Source: FEN-1219 sp963810755 (GTDB lineage: Bacteria > Pseudomonadota > Gammaproteobacteria > Steroidobacterales > Rariloculaceae). From it: a DNA stretch of 64,000 nucleotides. The translations under genes and the position numbers were made by a program. How positions within the stretch are numbered: the first letter of the stretch is position 1; each line of letters opens with the position of its first letter. Shown here one piece after another: positions 55,151 to 64,000 of this stretch. A model generated the notes under the pieces. The model saw only the letters and a program-made list of their open reading frames with translations. It searched no databases and had not been told where the DNA came from. The stretch covers positions 1,240,001 to 1,304,000 of the forward strand of contig CAWEOP010000003.1 of the NCBI GenBank assembly GCA_963810755.1, written 5' to 3'.

Positions 55151-56236
55151 CTACTTCGCTCGCCCGGTGTAACCCTGCGCGATCATCGGAATCGCGACGA
55201 CGCGGTTGCGCGCGCTCGGCGTGCCCCAGCCGCCGTAGAAGACGATGCCGTACAGCGTCTTCTTGTCCTTGCCGCCGAAAGCCACGCCGTGCATGCCCTG
55301 CGGCCCGACGATCGTGCCGAGGAACTCGCCGGTCGGCGAGAAGACGTCCGCGGCACCGCCGGTGGCGACATACACGCGGCCTTGCGAGTCGATGGCCGAG
55401 CCGTCGCCGCCTTGGCCGCTCCGAAACTTCGCGAACTCGCGCTGCTTCGTCAGCGAGCCGTCGGCTTGCACGTCGAACGCCACCATCACCGGGCCGTTCG
55501 TGACGTACAGCGTCTTCTCGTCCGCGCTCAGGATGATGCCGTTGGCGCCGTTCATGCCCTCGCCGTATTGCGTGAGGACGCCTTGCGGGTTCGCGTACAA
55601 GAGCCCGCCGCCCGAGATGGCGACGTAGACGCCGCCGCGGCTGTCGGCCGTGAGGTCGTTCAGCACGCCGCCGACGCACTCGATCGGCTCGCCGTTGACG
55701 GTGCTCGCAAACATCTTGCGCTGCGGCTCGAGCTGCATGATGCCGCCGTTCAATCCGCGTGCCGCGAGGAACAGGGCGCCATTCTTGCTGCGCGTCAACG
55801 CGCCGCCTGTGTTCGTATCGGTGTGGATGACGGTCGCGAGTCCCGTCGCAGGATCGAGCTTCATGACGTTGCTCGCGTCTTGGTTCGCGAACAGCAGTGT
55901 GCCGTCGTCGCCCGCGATCGGGCCGTCGGCGTTGTTGCCCTCCCACGACCACACGATCTTCCAGGTCTGGCCGGCGGCGATCACGCCGGGGATTTCTTTC
56001 GAGGGTGGCGGCGCCGGCGGCTCTGGAGGCGCTGCCGGTGCGTTGGCGTTTCGACCACCGCCCCCGATGGAGAACGGCTGCGGAGGTTTCTTGCACTTCG
56101 CGACGGCGGCAGCCAGTCCGGGGTTCTGCCAGGACTGCTGGCTATTGCCGCGGGGAAAACTCGAAGAGGGGCTCTGAGCGGAAGCGGTGGCTGCGGCGCA
56201 GCCAAGGACGACGGCGAGAGCGATTGTGGTTCTCAT
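55151..56236 (-). CDS. Exported SMP-30/gluconolactonase-like beta-propeller protein
   Basis: 361 residues from the ATG at 56236. A signal peptide ends ATASAQS. After a proline-rich linker (PAAPPEPPAPPPS) comes a six-bladed propeller: GPIAGDDGTLLFANQDAS, GGVLNDLTADSRGGVYVAIS, GANGIILSADEKTLYVTNGP and QGMHGVAFGGKDKKTLYGIV. These are typical SMP-30/gluconolactonase blades with Asn/Asp metal ligands (NDLTAD and NGIILS). The family hydrolyses lactones. The stop is three bases from the proposed CTG of the MBL hydrolase. Confidence 0.85.
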   Translation of the reverse strand: MRTTIALAVVLGCAAATASAQSPSSSFPRGNSQQSWQNPGLAAAVAKCKKPPQPFSIGGGGRNANAPAAPPEPPAPPPSKEIPGVIAAGQTWKIVWSWEGNNADGPIAGDDGTLLFANQDASNVMKLDPATGLATVIHTDTNTGGALTRSKNGALFLAARGLNGGIMQLEPQRKMFASTVNGEPIECVGGVLNDLTADSRGGVYVAISGGGLLYANPQGVLTQYGEGMNGANGIILSADEKTLYVTNGPVMVAFDVQADGSLTKQREFAKFRSGQGGDGSAIDSQGRVYVATGGAADVFSPTGEFLGTIVGPQGMHGVAFGGKDKKTLYGIVFYGGWGTPSARNRVVAIPMIAQGYTGRAK

Positions 56237-56391
56237 TCTTGATCCCCCTTCTGTAGTTCGACGCGAGCAGTGATTGTTGCACGGGGAGAATCCCGCGATC
56301 CACACGAGGAGGGCTACCCGCTCAGAGCGTTCGCGACGCTCCAGCGCTTCGGCGCGCGCATTAGGCGTCGGTGCGCGTGCCGCTTTCGGTC

Positions 56392-56931
56392 CTAGGGTTC
56401 CCGCCGCGTCTCGATCGACGCGAATGTCAGCTCGGAGATCTTGCCGTCACGCAGCGTGTAGAGCATCACGAAGCGCTGCGACCATCGTTCGCCCGCTTTC
56501 GGAGTGTTGCCCGACGCATCGGTCAGTTGCGTCGAGTCCTTCAAGAACGGGCCGTGGTTGGCGGCGTGGATCGCGATGCCGCCGTCGTCCATGACGACTT
56601 TGAGCACGTCCATCGTCCAGTTCCATTCCTCAGCGAGGCCCCTCTCCAACGACACGATCACGTCGATGCCGAGCGGAGGCGCCCCGGGGACGTGCAGCAC
56701 GACGTCCGGCGTGTAGTAGCGCACGAGGGCCTCGAAGTCGTGCGCTTGGAGTGCGCGGAGGTAGCCCGCGAAGTCGTCGCGAGTCATTCGCTTTCCGGCC
56801 GATAACGCGGCCGGAGTCTGGTCGCGCTGAGCCTGCGCATGAGCTCCCAGGGCCAGCGCGAAAACGCATGAGAGTGCGAGGATCCGCTTGGACGCGATAC
56901 GAAGTGCCATGGTTTCGATCCTCTGCTGCAT
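56392..56931 (-). CDS. Exported SnoaL-like (NTF2-fold) protein
   Basis: 179 residues, or 172 from the internal ATG eight codons in. A signal peptide (ILALSCVFALALGAHAQAQ) precedes a SnoaL-like domain: DDFAGYLRALQAHDFEALVR, YYTPDVVLHVPG and SQRFVMLYTLRDGKISELTF. It belongs to the polyketide cyclase/ester-hydrolase-associated group. Only fold-level assignment is justified. Confidence 0.8.
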   Translation of the reverse strand: MQQRIETMALRIASKRILALSCVFALALGAHAQAQRDQTPAALSAGKRMTRDDFAGYLRALQAHDFEALVRYYTPDVVLHVPGAPPLGIDVIVSLERGLAEEWNWTMDVLKVVMDDGGIAIHAANHGPFLKDSTQLTDASGNTPKAGERWSQRFVMLYTLRDGKISELTFASIETRREP

Positions 56932-57219
56932 TTTTTCCTCCGCCGGGGTTCGGGAGTCGCTGGTCGCGAGACTCTCGACGTCTCGTGCCGCTGCTTTCGC
57001 TGATGACTAGCAATCTAACAGGTGACGGTGCGCCGCGTTTCGGGGTATCACCTGTACCATGCGAGCCGACGACGAACTGGCCAGCCTCATCGGCCGCGCT
57101 GGATGCGTTGCGCGCGGAGCTAGCGGCGAAAACCCGAGGACGGTGATAATGCGCGTCCCGTCCGCCGCAAGCCCCGATCCCGACACGACCGCCACGATTT
57201 AATCAGTCACGTTCAACCG

Positions 57220-59439
57220 ATGAAGATAACGAAGCAGGCAATCTGCGGCGCGCTTCTTTGCCTGGCGGCGGCGACCGCCGCGGCGCAGGGCAACGCGGTG
57301 TTGCAGGACCCAGGTCAGAAAACCGTGCATGTCGTGCGGGCGGCGACGCGGCCGGTGATCGACGGGGATCTGAGCGATGCGGTGTGGGCGACGGCGGGCG
57401 TCGTGAACGACCTGCATCAGGTCACGCCGGTCGAGTATGCCGAGCCCGACGAGCGCACCGAGATCTACATTCTCTACGACGATGACGCGCTCTATATCGC
57501 CGCGCGCCTCTACGACAACGATCCCGAGCTCATCACCGCGAGGAACCTGCGCCAGAACGACAACATCGGCCAGGACGACCGGCTCTACGTCACGATCGAT
57601 CCGTTCAACGACCGGCGCAGCGGCTACTTCTTCGGCCTGAACCCGAACGGCGTGCGCGCCGACGGTCTCTATCGGAACGTTTCGGAGTTCTACGGCGACT
57701 GGGACTCGATCTGGGACGGGGCCGCCGGGCGATTCGAAGGCGGCTGGACCGTCGAATACGAGATTCCGTTCAAGTCGATCTCGTTCGATCCGACGACGGA
57801 CACCTGGGGGCTCAACTTCTCGCGCACCGTCGTGCGCAAGAACGAAGTCATCGCCTGGGTGTCGCGCAATCGCGCGTACAACCCCGCGGTCTCGGGCCTA
57901 GCGATCGGATTCGAGGGGCTCAAGCAGGGCATAGGCCTCGAGGTCGTGCCGTCGCTCGCCGCGAGCACGACCAAGGACTTCGTCACCGGCGAATCCGACT
58001 CGGACGCGGAGCCTTCGCTCGATCTCGCGTACCGGATCACCCCGCAGCTCAATGCGTCGCTCACGATCAACACGGACTTCTCGGCGACCGAGGTAGACGA
58101 TCGGCAGGTGAATCTCACGCGCTTCGGGCTGTTCTTCCCGGAGAAGCGCGACTTCTTCCTGCGCGAAGCCGACATCTTCGAATTCGGCGGTATCGGCGGG
58201 ACGCGCCAATCGCAGATTCCGGGGCTCAACACGCTCGCGCAGAACGGCCGGCCGTTCTTCTCGCGGCGTATAGGCTTGAGCGCGAACGGCCAGATCGTGG
58301 ACCTCGACTACGGCGGCAAGCTCAGCGGACGGATCGGGGATTGGGAGGTCGGCGCGCTGTCGATCCGGCAGGACGAGTTCGGCCCCGTCAATGCGGACAC
58401 GCTCTCGGTCGTACGCGCGAAGCTCGGCGTGCTCGACGAGTCGAGCGTCGGAGTCATCGCTACCCAAGGTAGTCCGAACGCGAACGTCGACAACTCGCTC
58501 GCGGGGGCAGACTTCCTCTATCGCAACACGCACCTGCCGGGCGGGCGCTCGCTCGACACCGACCTTTGGTACGAGCAGAGCGACACCGATGGCGTGGACG
58601 GCGAGGACGCGGCCTACGGGATGAGCGTGAGGCTCCCGTCCTCACAAGGATTCCGCGGCATCGTTCAATACCGGGCCTTCGAGGATAACTTCAACCCGGC
58701 GCTCGGCTTCATCACTCGCCGCGGCATCAGCGACTCGTATCTGAACTTGGGTTACATGCTCAGAAAGAGCACGGGCTATCTCGAGTCGTGGCTCGTCAAT
58801 TTCGACTATCAGCGCATCGACTTTCTCGACGGCGGGTTGCAGACCGAAGCGTTCTTCCTCCGGCCGGTCACGCTGACCAACCGGACCGGCGACTCGTTCA
58901 CGCTCGCGCTCAGCGACTTCACCGAGGTCCTGATCGAGCCGTTCGAAATCTCTCCGGGCGTGATCGTGCCGCCCGGCGAATACGACTCCGACACGCGCGG
59001 TATTCAGATCGGCACGGGAGGCCACCGTAAGCTCGCCATGTCCGTTCGTCTCGTCGAGTATCCGGAAGGAAAGTTCTACGGCGGCTCGCGCTCGGATCAG
59101 TACATAGATCTGGTCTGGCGCCCCACCGCGCGGTTTCGCGGCAGCTTGAGCTACGAGTACAACGATATCGATTTGCCGCAAGGCTCGTTCGAGACGCGGC
59201 TCGTGCGCGCTGGCTTCGACATCGCGTTCTCGTCCACGTTATCGTGGGTCAACCTCATTCAGTACGACAACGTGAGCGAGGTCGCGGGCATCAACATGCG
59301 GCTGCACTGGATCCCGGTGGCCGGTCGTGAGGTGTACTTCGTGATCAATCACAACGTCGAGGACATCGATCGCGACGACCACTTCCACTCCGCGTTCTCC
59401 GACATGACCGCCAAAATCAATTACACGTTCCGCTTCTGA
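57220..59439 (+). CDS. DUF5916 protein with N-terminal CBM9-like domain
   Basis: 739 residues. A signal peptide (ALLCLAAATAAAQG) precedes a carbohydrate-binding family 9-like domain: ATRPVIDGDLSDAVWATAG, YDDDALYIAARLYDNDPE, RNLRQNDNIGQDDRLYVTID and GWTVEYEIPFKSISF. The C-terminal two-thirds (about 210-739) is a DUF5916 beta-barrel-like region (INTDFSATEVDDRQVNLTRF, EKRDFFLREADIFEFGG) ending with Phe. DUF5916 proteins are outer-membrane associated in bacteria that take up polymers. Function is unproven. Confidence 0.88.
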   Translation: MKITKQAICGALLCLAAATAAAQGNAVLQDPGQKTVHVVRAATRPVIDGDLSDAVWATAGVVNDLHQVTPVEYAEPDERTEIYILYDDDALYIAARLYDNDPELITARNLRQNDNIGQDDRLYVTIDPFNDRRSGYFFGLNPNGVRADGLYRNVSEFYGDWDSIWDGAAGRFEGGWTVEYEIPFKSISFDPTTDTWGLNFSRTVVRKNEVIAWVSRNRAYNPAVSGLAIGFEGLKQGIGLEVVPSLAASTTKDFVTGESDSDAEPSLDLAYRITPQLNASLTINTDFSATEVDDRQVNLTRFGLFFPEKRDFFLREADIFEFGGIGGTRQSQIPGLNTLAQNGRPFFSRRIGLSANGQIVDLDYGGKLSGRIGDWEVGALSIRQDEFGPVNADTLSVVRAKLGVLDESSVGVIATQGSPNANVDNSLAGADFLYRNTHLPGGRSLDTDLWYEQSDTDGVDGEDAAYGMSVRLPSSQGFRGIVQYRAFEDNFNPALGFITRRGISDSYLNLGYMLRKSTGYLESWLVNFDYQRIDFLDGGLQTEAFFLRPVTLTNRTGDSFTLALSDFTEVLIEPFEISPGVIVPPGEYDSDTRGIQIGTGGHRKLAMSVRLVEYPEGKFYGGSRSDQYIDLVWRPTARFRGSLSYEYNDIDLPQGSFETRLVRAGFDIAFSSTLSWVNLIQYDNVSEVAGINMRLHWIPVAGREVYFVINHNVEDIDRDDHFHSAFSDMTAKINYTFRF

Positions 59440-59458
59440 CGCGAGCGCGGAGCTCTGC

Positions 59459-60277
59459 TCAGAGGGTGTCGCCGAGCAAGAACGACAGCGCGTCTGCGCA
59501 GCGTTCGGTGACTTTCAGTGCGAGCAAGTCGTCTGCTCGCGTCTTGCCGAGGTTGACGGCCGCTAGCGGTTTTCCCGCTTGCGCCATCGCGTTGGCGAAG
59601 CGGTACCCCGAATAGACCATTAGCGAGGAGCCGACGATCAGCATCGCGTCCGACCGATCCAGGGCCGCCATCGCGCTGCGGACGCGTTCCTTCGGCACGC
59701 TTTCGCCGAAGAACACGACGTCGGGTTTGAGCAGGCCGCCGCACGCTTCGCAGGCCGGAACGTCCAAGGCCGCGAACTCGATGCCGTCTAGGTCGGCGTC
59801 GCCATCGGGGGCTTGGAGGGCGTCGTGATGCGCGAAACCGGGGTTCCGCGAGCTCAGCAACGCTTGCAGCGCTGCCCGCGGCGAGCGTGCGTCGCAGCCC
59901 ATGCAGCGCACGACGTCCACGCGCCCGTGTAGGTCGATCACCGCTCGGCTGCCGGCCGCCTGATGCAGACCGTCCACGTTCTGCGTGACGAGTTGCTCGA
60001 TCCGGCCTTCGTGCTCGAGGATCGCGAGCGAACGATGCGCGTCGTTCGGCGACGCGACGCTGATCCGCTTCCAGCCGATCAAGCTGCGCGCCCAATAGCG
60101 CTTTCGCGTGTGCTCGTCCGCCAGAAAATCCTGCAGCATCACCGGCCGAGCGCGCTTCCATTCGCCATCGGCATCGCGATAGTCGGGGATGCCCGACGCC
60201 GTGCTGCAGCCCGCACCGGTCAGGACGAACAACCGGCGGTGGCGATCGATGAACTCTCGTAGCGAAGCGGACGTCAT
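59459..60277 (-). CDS. NAD-dependent protein deacylase, sirtuin family
   Basis: 272 residues from the ATG at 60277. The Rossmann core shows TGAGCSTASGIPDYRDADG (NAD-binding), TQNVDGLHQAAGS, DLHGRVDVVRCMGCDAR with catalytic His, GSSLMVYSGYRFAN, and NLGKTRADDLL. Four zinc cysteines are present (CMGC and CEACGG). The GIPDYRD and Cys spacing resemble the class II (SIRT4-like) bacterial sirtuins. It removes acyl groups from lysines using NAD+. An upstream in-frame extension to 60820 overlaps the ABC permease gene and is spurious. Confidence 0.93.
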   Translation of the reverse strand: MTSASLREFIDRHRRLFVLTGAGCSTASGIPDYRDADGEWKRARPVMLQDFLADEHTRKRYWARSLIGWKRISVASPNDAHRSLAILEHEGRIEQLVTQNVDGLHQAAGSRAVIDLHGRVDVVRCMGCDARSPRAALQALLSSRNPGFAHHDALQAPDGDADLDGIEFAALDVPACEACGGLLKPDVVFFGESVPKERVRSAMAALDRSDAMLIVGSSLMVYSGYRFANAMAQAGKPLAAVNLGKTRADDLLALKVTERCADALSFLLGDTL

Positions 60278-60294
60278 CGAGCGCTCGTCAAAGG

Positions 60295-62751
60295 CTAGTC
60301 GTGACGCAGCGCGACGAGCGGGTCGACTCGGCTCGCGCGATACGCGGGGATCAAGACGGCCGTGACCGCGACGAGCGCGAGAATCGCGGGCACCATCACG
60401 AACACTGCGACGTCGCGAGGCTGTACGCCGAACAGGATCGACGCGAGCAGCTTCGACAGGAAGAACGCCGCCGCGAGCCCCGCCGCGGTGCCGATCCCGG
60501 CCAGCGACACGCCTTGCCGAAGCACCATCGCTCGCACGTTCTCGGCTCGCGCGCCGAGCGCCATGCGGATGCCGATCTCGTGCGTGCGCTGCTGCACGGA
60601 GAACGCCACGAGCCCGTAGATCCCGACCGCCGCGAGCAGCAGCGCTGTGCCGCCGAACACCGCCATCAGCAGCATGTTGAAGCGCTGCCGCGAGATCGAA
60701 TCCGCGAGGATCTCCGTCATCGTCTGGACGTTCGTAACCGGGGCGCGCGTCGCGTCGCGGACTTCGGCTTGGATCTGCGCCGCGAGCAGAGCGGGGTCGG
60801 CGCTCGTGCGCACGATCCACGCGAGCGGCTCGTTGCCGAGGATGAGCGCGAGCTGCGCGTCCGGGATCTGGGCTAACGGCAGGTACATGATCGGCCGCGG
60901 AACGTTCGTCAGCCGCAGCGCGCGCGTCTGTTCGACGATCCCGACGACCTGACGGATCGCAGGATCCCGCCCGATCACGAGCTGGCTCTGGAGCGGGTCC
61001 TCGCCGTTCGCCCAGTACCGTTCGGCCATCGTGCGGTTGATGACGACCACGGGCGGCGCGCCCGCGGCGTCGCGCTCGTCGAACAGGCGCCCGCGGAGCA
61101 GCGGGATCTCGAACGTCGCGTGGTAGCCGCCCGTGCTGATCGAAATGTCTCCGCCGCCCGTGACGGGTCGGTTGCCGTTGTCCCGGCCCACGACGTTGAA
61201 CACGTCGCCGAAGCTGGGCTGCAGCGGCACACAGCAGCTCGCGGTGGCTTCGGCGACTCCCGGAATCGAGCGAATCCTCGCGACGGTGCTGGTCGCCAGC
61301 TCTTGAACGCCGGCGGAGGTCGCGAACCGCGGCTCGGAGAGTGACGTGCGCATGACGAGCACGTTGTCGACCGTGAAGCCGGGGTCGACTCGGTTCAGTG
61401 CGAGCGAGGTGCGAATCAGCAGCGCCGCGCCGATCACCAAGACGACGGCCAATCCGACTTCACTGACGACGAGGATCGAGCGCAGCCTGCTTTGACGGAC
61501 TCCGCCGCCAACCCTTTCGCTACCGAGCTGGATCACCGAGCTCAGGCTGGTCCGCGACGCGACCAGTCCCGGCACGAGCCCGAACAGCACGCTCGTGACG
61601 ACCGACAGGCCGACCGTGAACGCAACGACCCTTAAGTCCACGCTGAGCAGCGTGCCGTCCGCTCCGACGCGCGGCAGCCCGGCCGTGTCGACCGCGAGCA
61701 GGGCGCGGATCCCGGCGAAGCCCAACACGAGCCCGAGCACGCAACCGGCGGCGGAAAGCAGAGCGCTCTCGGTCAGCAGTTGGCGCAGGATTCGCGCTCG
61801 CCCCGCGCCGAGCGCCGCTCGAATGGCGATCTCTCGGCTGCGGCCGAGCGCGCGAACGAGCATGAGGCTCGCCACGTTGGCGCACGCGATCAGCAGCACC
61901 AGACCGACGGTGCCCGACAGAACCCAGAGCGCGGTTCGCGTCTGCGACCCGACGGCACCGTCCTCGAAAGGCAGGGCGCTGAACGTCACGGCGCCGTACA
62001 TAGCGTTCGGATAAAGCTCGCTGTAGGCAGCGGTCGAGGCGGCGAGCCGCTGCTGCGCTTGCTCGAGCGAAACGCCCGGCTTGAGCCGCGCCGCCACCCG
62101 AAGGACCTCGTTGACGTCGGTCGGCGCGGGACCGAGTTGGTACGGCACCCATACGTCGACGTCTCCGAGCTCGCGGCGTCCGAAGTCGCGAGCCATGACG
62201 CCGACGATCGTGTAGGGGAAGCCGCTCAGCGAGAGCGTCCTGCCCAAGACGTCCGGGTCCTCGCCGAGACGGCGAGCCCAATAGTCGTGGCTGATCACGA
62301 CCGTCTTAGGCGCGCCGGGCGCGTCGTCCGCGCGCGAGAACGCGCGACCGCGCTCGAGCGGTGCGCGGAAAGTGCGGAAATACGCCTCGGACACCTGAGT
62401 CGCGGAGACCCGGTCGAGCACGTCGCCATCGCTCAAGTTCAGCGCGATCGCGCGATACGCGGCGACGTCCTCGAGGACGTCCGTTTGCTCGCGGAGATAG
62501 GCAAACTTGACGGCCGACAGCAAGGACAGCACGGGCTCGAACGGCCTCGCGACATCCGTATGCGTGAGCAGCACGAGCCTGTCCGGCTCGGGGAACGGCG
62601 CGGACTTCAGCAGCACTGCATCGACCACGGAGAAGATCGCGGTGTTCGCCCCGATGCCGAGCGCGAGCGCGAGGATCGCGGTGACGGTGAAGGCCGGCGT
62701 TTCGCGAAAGCTGCGCAGCGCGTGCTTGACGTCTTGTACCAGCGTTTCCAA
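60295..62751 (-). CDS. ADOP-type ABC transporter permease (MacB/FtsX domains)
   Basis: 818 residues. The opening METLVQDVKHALRSFRETPA and ALALGIGANTAIFSVVDAVL are the hallmark of the acidobacterial duplicated orphan permease type. MacB-PCD periplasmic domain follows (RLVLLTHTDVARPF, VVISHDYWARRLGEDPDVLG), then FtsX-like membrane segments in two halves (LVLLIACANVASLMLVRALG, REIAIRAALGAGRARILRQL, EIGIRMALGARAENVRAMVL). No ATPase lies adjacent. Such proteins act in export or lipoprotein-like trafficking, but the substrate is unknown. Confidence 0.92.
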   Translation of the reverse strand: METLVQDVKHALRSFRETPAFTVTAILALALGIGANTAIFSVVDAVLLKSAPFPEPDRLVLLTHTDVARPFEPVLSLLSAVKFAYLREQTDVLEDVAAYRAIALNLSDGDVLDRVSATQVSEAYFRTFRAPLERGRAFSRADDAPGAPKTVVISHDYWARRLGEDPDVLGRTLSLSGFPYTIVGVMARDFGRRELGDVDVWVPYQLGPAPTDVNEVLRVAARLKPGVSLEQAQQRLAASTAAYSELYPNAMYGAVTFSALPFEDGAVGSQTRTALWVLSGTVGLVLLIACANVASLMLVRALGRSREIAIRAALGAGRARILRQLLTESALLSAAGCVLGLVLGFAGIRALLAVDTAGLPRVGADGTLLSVDLRVVAFTVGLSVVTSVLFGLVPGLVASRTSLSSVIQLGSERVGGGVRQSRLRSILVVSEVGLAVVLVIGAALLIRTSLALNRVDPGFTVDNVLVMRTSLSEPRFATSAGVQELATSTVARIRSIPGVAEATASCCVPLQPSFGDVFNVVGRDNGNRPVTGGGDISISTGGYHATFEIPLLRGRLFDERDAAGAPPVVVINRTMAERYWANGEDPLQSQLVIGRDPAIRQVVGIVEQTRALRLTNVPRPIMYLPLAQIPDAQLALILGNEPLAWIVRTSADPALLAAQIQAEVRDATRAPVTNVQTMTEILADSISRQRFNMLLMAVFGGTALLLAAVGIYGLVAFSVQQRTHEIGIRMALGARAENVRAMVLRQGVSLAGIGTAAGLAAAFFLSKLLASILFGVQPRDVAVFVMVPAILALVAVTAVLIPAYRASRVDPLVALRHD

Positions 62752-62840
62752 TGCACGGCCTCCGAGTGCGCAGCGCCAATACTAAACCAGCGCGAGGCCG
62801 CCCCTGGCAACAGGGACGACCTCCGGCGGCCGCAACGAGA

Positions 62841-63212
62841 CTATTGTGGTGGCTCGTTGGCCTCCAGCGGACGAACCTCGCACTCGCCTTCGAACTTTGG
62901 CCAGTGGATGCGGTGCAAATCCATGAACCGCGTCGCCAATACCAGCGCTTCGTCGTACGAGCTCGCCTCGACCAGCGCGTAACCGCCCACGACCTCCTTG
63001 GACTCGGTGAACGGACCGTCGGTCACCGTCAACTTGCCCTTCGCGAGCCGCACCCGCTTGCCCTTGGCCGTGGGCTGCAGACCCGCCGTGTCGACGATGG
63101 AGCCGTTCTTCATCGCTTCGCCGACGAACTCGCCCATGGCGCCGAACAGGGACTGCGGAACCTCTTCCATCTTGTAGTTCTCGGCGTGCTTGATGAACAT
63201 CATGAATCGCAT
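62841..63212 (-). CDS. YCII-related / DGPF-domain protein
   Basis: 123 residues. The family pattern is a ferredoxin-like fold: FMMFIKHAENYKMEEVPQSL, then LTVTDGPFTESKEVVGGYAL with the diagnostic DGPFxExKE, and EALVLATRFMDLH. These small cytoplasmic proteins usually sit near ECF sigma factors; none is visible here. Enzymatic activity is unproven. It is divergent from the flavoprotein gene. Confidence 0.9.
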   Translation of the reverse strand: MRFMMFIKHAENYKMEEVPQSLFGAMGEFVGEAMKNGSIVDTAGLQPTAKGKRVRLAKGKLTVTDGPFTESKEVVGGYALVEASSYDEALVLATRFMDLHRIHWPKFEGECEVRPLEANEPPQ

Positions 63213-63395
63213 GGCTGATCTCCTGGTTGAAGAGTGGTTTTACGTCTAAGCGTCGAACGAGGCCATGCGAAATCGACAAGCTCGACGCGAGAATGGGTGC
63301 GGGGGAGGGCTACGGGAGGCGGCCAGGCTGTGGTGTCGCACGCGATCCAAGTGAGAGACTAGCCGCGATCAGGGGAAGATGGGGCACGGCGGACC

Positions 63396-64000
63396 ATGGC
63401 AATACCTCCCGGTGTGAGCGAGCGCGACTTCGCGAGGGCGCTCGAGGAATTCGCTAACGCCGTCGGCCGTGACTGGCTGTTCACGTCGGACGCCGACCTG
63501 AACCTCTATCGCGACGCGTATTCGCCATTCGTCGGCGAGTCGGAGGATCGGGTCGCGTCGGCGGCCGTCGCGCCGAGCAGCACGGAGCAAGTGCAAGCGA
63601 TCGTCCGGATCGCGAACAAGTACAAGGTCCCGTTGTGGACCATCTCGACGGGCAGGAACTTGGGCTACGGCGGCTCGTCGCCCGCGTACTCGGGCAGCGT
63701 GATCCTCGATCTCAAGCGTATGAACCGCGTTCTCGAGGTGAACGACAAGATCCACTACGCCGTCGTCGAGCCCGGCGTGAGCTACTTCGATCTTTACCGC
63801 TACATCCAGGAGCGCAAGCTCAAGGTGTGGATCGACCCCGCCGATCCCGGCTGGGGCTCGCCGCTCGGCAATGCGCTCGAGCGCGGCGGCGGCCGCACGC
63901 CGATGAAGGACCACTGGAACGCCGTGTGCGGCTTGGAGGTCGTGCTCCCGAGCGGCGAAGTCCTGCGCACCGGCATGGGCGGGTTGCCGAACACCGAGGT
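63396..64000 (+). CDS. FAD-binding oxidoreductase of the 4-cresol dehydrogenase/vanillyl-alcohol oxidase type (3' end off window)
   Basis: About 201 residues visible from the ATG at 63396. The PCMH FAD-binding domain shows EQVQAIVRIANKYKVPLWTI, STGRNLGYGGSSPAYSGSVI (FAD pyrophosphate loop), YAVVEPGVSYFDLYRYI and the loop LERGGGRTPMKDHW. That last loop (ERGxGxTPxxDH) is a hallmark of 4-cresol dehydrogenase, eugenol hydroxylase and vanillyl-alcohol oxidase. These flavoproteins oxidise para-alkylphenols. The substrate-binding domain and any His-linked FAD residue lie beyond the window. Confidence 0.9.
   Translation, partial: MAIPPGVSERDFARALEEFANAVGRDWLFTSDADLNLYRDAYSPFVGESEDRVASAAVAPSSTEQVQAIVRIANKYKVPLWTISTGRNLGYGGSSPAYSGSVILDLKRMNRVLEVNDKIHYAVVEPGVSYFDLYRYIQERKLKVWIDPADPGWGSPLGNALERGGGRTPMKDHWNAVCGLEVVLPSGEVLRTGMGGLPNTE

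Noticed and set aside
59459..60820. Sirtuin fused to an upstream Arg-rich extension
   Set aside because: The extension is antisense to nothing useful and overlaps the ABC permease 3' end in another frame; the sirtuin starts at 60277.
1..64000. CRISPR arrays, tRNA or rRNA genes, insertion sequences
   Set aside because: No regularly spaced repeats, tRNA cloverleaf or transposase-like frame was seen by eye. A tool-based tRNA scan could still find one.

Overview
The window is a high-GC, gene-dense bacterial segment with no rRNA, tRNA, phage, IS element or CRISPR array visible. It suggests a Gram-negative, outer-membrane-bearing proteobacterial heterotroph: a 1,045-residue TonB-dependent receptor, several outer-membrane barrels, two PQQ dehydrogenases, SoxR and an ADOP-type ABC permease. 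I favour a gammaproteobacterium of the Steroidobacter/Woeseia type, by general resemblance only. The glutamyl-tRNA synthetase has a look I associate with Planctomycetes/Acidobacteria, so the lineage is not secure.

Layout. 1-2.5 kb: the end of a DUF6152 gene, then a forward operon (Rid-family protein, NAD(P)-binding SDR/NmrA-type protein, membrane protein, small protein). 2.5-6.1 kb: reverse genes gltX, a SYLF-domain protein, a SnoaL-like protein and a FrnE-like DsbA oxidoreductase. 6.2-12.6 kb: PQQ dehydrogenase, DUF4239 protein, a hicA relic, a second DUF6152 protein, an APC transporter and a membrane protein. 12.7-18.9 kb: reverse exported proteins (methyltransferase, two small proteins, PQQ-cytochrome c alcohol dehydrogenase, M20 peptidase, HELGH protein). 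18.9-27 kb: HicAB, cupin, SoxR, solute-binding protein, barrel, MBL hydrolase, phospholipase D lipoprotein, DUF481 barrel. 27.3-40.6 kb: a forward sulfatase island with four sulfatases, an acid phosphatase, a barrel, a methyltransferase and a dienelactone hydrolase. 40.6-50.7 kb: cytochrome c, orphan ParB, nucleotide cyclase-TPR protein, radical SAM protein, pseudouridine synthase, K+ channel, SpoIIAA-like protein, and a divergent phosphotriesterase/arylmalonate-decarboxylase pair. 50.9-64 kb: TonB receptor, MBL and SMP-30-like pair, DUF5916 protein, sirtuin, ABC permease, YCII protein, and the start of a 4-cresol dehydrogenase/vanillyl-alcohol-oxidase-like flavoprotein.

The gene set fits scavenging of sulfated, phosphorylated and aromatic organic matter: import by the TonB receptor, periplasmic oxidation by PQQ enzymes passing electrons to cytochromes c, desulfation and dephosphorylation by the sulfatase/phosphatase island, and aromatic or lactone processing by the flavoprotein, dienelactone hydrolase and decarboxylase homologues.

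Quality warning: at least 17 single-base insertions break about eleven genes. Every one is +1 relative to the conserved frame, and the conserved protein resumes at once. I read these as assembly errors and give gene spans across them. No stretch longer than about 300 bases lacks a gene; the larger gaps (214-443, 27013-27301, 50664-50948, 56932-57219) hold only what is listed.
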